Shown piece after piece: positions 6,218 to 7,100 of a stretch of DNA of 7,100 nucleotides. Below the pieces are notes generated by a model that saw only the letters and a program-made list of their open reading frames with translations, made no database searches and was not told the origin of the DNA. The first letter of the stretch is position 1; each line of letters begins with the position of its first letter. The stretch lies in the NCBI GenBank assembly GCA_937914965.1, contig CALGIY010000395.1:1-7100 (forward strand), read 5' to 3'. The translations under genes and the position numbers were made by a program. This DNA comes from an uncultured Thermoanaerobacteraceae bacterium. Its GTDB lineage: Bacteria > Bacillota > DSM-12270 > Thermacetogeniales > Thermacetogeniaceae.

Positions 6218-7079
6218 CTGCGAACACCCGCTTTCTTTCTTCCATAACGATAATATGCCGCACAGGACCCCTCAGTGGAAACCATGCATGGCCCCACAGG
6301 TTTTGCGGGGGTACACACCTTCCCAAAGAGAGGACACTCATAAGGAAGTTTCAAACCCTTGAGTACATCCCCACACGAGCATTTCTTCTTGCGCTTCTTT
6401 ATGTTTACCGTGATGGGGAAGCGTTTCCTGGCATCATAGTGTGCATACTCATCTTTTAGTTCCAGTCCACTGCCTGGCACTTCGCCGATCCCTCGCCAGC
6501 AAGCATTCACAGGAGTGAAATACTTCTCAATAAAACCTACAGCAACCTGATTTCCCTCGGCACGCACAGCCCGCTTGTACTGAATCTCCACAGCCGGACT
6601 TTCCTCTCGGTACTGGCGCACAATGAGCAGCAGTGCCTCCAAAATATCGAACGCCTCAAACCCTGTCACCACACAGGGTTTTCCGTACTCCTCTGAAATA
6701 AACTGAAAGGGCTCTGTACCCAGAATGGTACAGACATGTCCCGGATTTAAAAATGCGTCAATTCGCACCTCCGGGTCCTCCAGGAGCACCCTCATAATCG
6801 GAGGAACCACTTTGTGCAGGGAAAAAACAGAAAAATTTTGTAGCCCCATATTCACTGCCTGCTCTAAAGCAACAGCTACAACAGGGGTTGTGGTCTCAAA
6901 GCCCACACCCAGAAATACCACCTGAGAGCCCGGATTTTCGCGAGCTAACTCCACGGCATCAGCCGGTGAGTAGACGACCCGCACATCCGCACCCCTGCTC
7001 TTCTCCTGCAAAAGACTGCTTTCTGTCCCAGGGACACGCATCATATCCCCGAAGGTGGCCAAAATAACCCCCTTCTCTC
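6214..7079 (-). CDS. hypD: hydrogenase maturation protein HypD, C-terminal part
   Basis: HypD is the iron-sulfur scaffold that, with HypC, carries the iron while CO and two CN ligands (the latter from HypE) are attached. About 290 of the usual 350-380 residues are present, beginning in the middle of the protein at REKGVILATFGDMMRVPGTE. Other family blocks are RGADVRVVYSPADAVELA, FLGVGFETTTP, LNPGHVCTILGTEPF, CWRGIGEVPGSGLEL, and a cysteine-rich C-terminus. In that C-terminus (KKCSCGDVL, YECPLFGKVCTPA, GPCMVSTEGSCAAYY) several cysteines fit the [4Fe-4S]-binding set. The N-terminal GPGCPVC region should lie beyond the right edge. The frame stays open to base 7100, but 7080-7100 are an inverted copy of 7009-7029, so the predicted KDCFLS there is doubtful and I stop the supported gene at 7079. 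A TTG at 7060-7062 is a mid-gene codon, not a start. hypE follows with a 4-nt overlap. Confidence 0.94.
7009..7029. repeat. left arm of a 21-bp perfect inverted repeat
   Basis: This segment is identical to the reverse complement of 7080-7100. It begins CAAAAGACTGC and ends TTTCTGTCCC. It lies inside hypD, where it encodes part of the family-consistent GTESSLLQ stretch, so this arm is the genuine copy. The two arms are separated by 50 bases. Confidence 0.95.
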
Positions 7080-7100
7080 GGGACAGAAAGCAGTCTTTTG
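7080..7100. repeat. right arm of the 21-bp inverted repeat, at the window end (possible fold-back chimera)
   Basis: This is the exact reverse complement of 7009-7029 and runs to the last base, so the repeat may continue outside. In the hypD frame it encodes residues (KDCFLS) that do not fit the expected sequence before REKGVILATFGD. That points to a fold-back artefact, possibly joined through the shared CTGTCCC. Confidence 0.93.

Noticed and set aside
7060..7062. TTG as a start codon for hypD
   Set aside because: It is the Leu of the conserved VILATFGD block in the middle of HypD. The gene clearly continues to the right.

Overview
This 7.1 kb window looks like bacterial DNA, most likely from an anaerobic Gram-positive (Clostridia / Desulfotomaculum / Moorella / Thermacetogenium type). 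The clues are roughly 50% GC, strong AGGAGG-type ribosome binding sites, frequent TTG starts, a hyp hydrogenase-maturation operon, and short intergenic repeats of a kind I recall from that group. The placement is an inference, with no search behind it. All intact genes lie on the minus strand, so the biological order runs from right to left. No rRNA, tRNA or CRISPR array is visible, and no gene-free stretch exceeds 300 bases. The largest gap, 4128-4308, holds a repeat-like element and the leader of the repair cluster.

Right part (5198-7100): the end of hypD and all of hypE overlap by 4 nt. They encode proteins that build the Fe(CN)2CO group of [NiFe]-hydrogenases. A CPBP-family intramembrane protease gene follows at 4309-5079.

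Centre and left (about 68-4127): a four-gene DNA-end-processing cluster, nurA - herA - mre11/sbcD-like - rad50/sbcC-like. This is the set of partners that forms the resection operon of thermophilic archaea, here in what appears to be a bacterium. NurA (nuclease) and HerA (hexameric pump) would work together on DNA ends. The Mre11-like nuclease and Rad50-like ATPase would recognise and open the ends. A short repeat with a hairpin sits between herA and mre11, at the herA stop codon.

Both ends of the window look artificial or rearranged. At the left end, bases 1 to about 66 on the plus strand read as a fragment of NAD-dependent DNA ligase (LigA adenylation domain) joined head-on to the first 46 codons of the Rad50-like gene. 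At the right end, the last 21 bases are a perfect inverted copy of 7009-7029, inside hypD, where the reading of HypD departs from its family. These look like amplification or assembly chimeras rather than biology, but only read-level data can decide.
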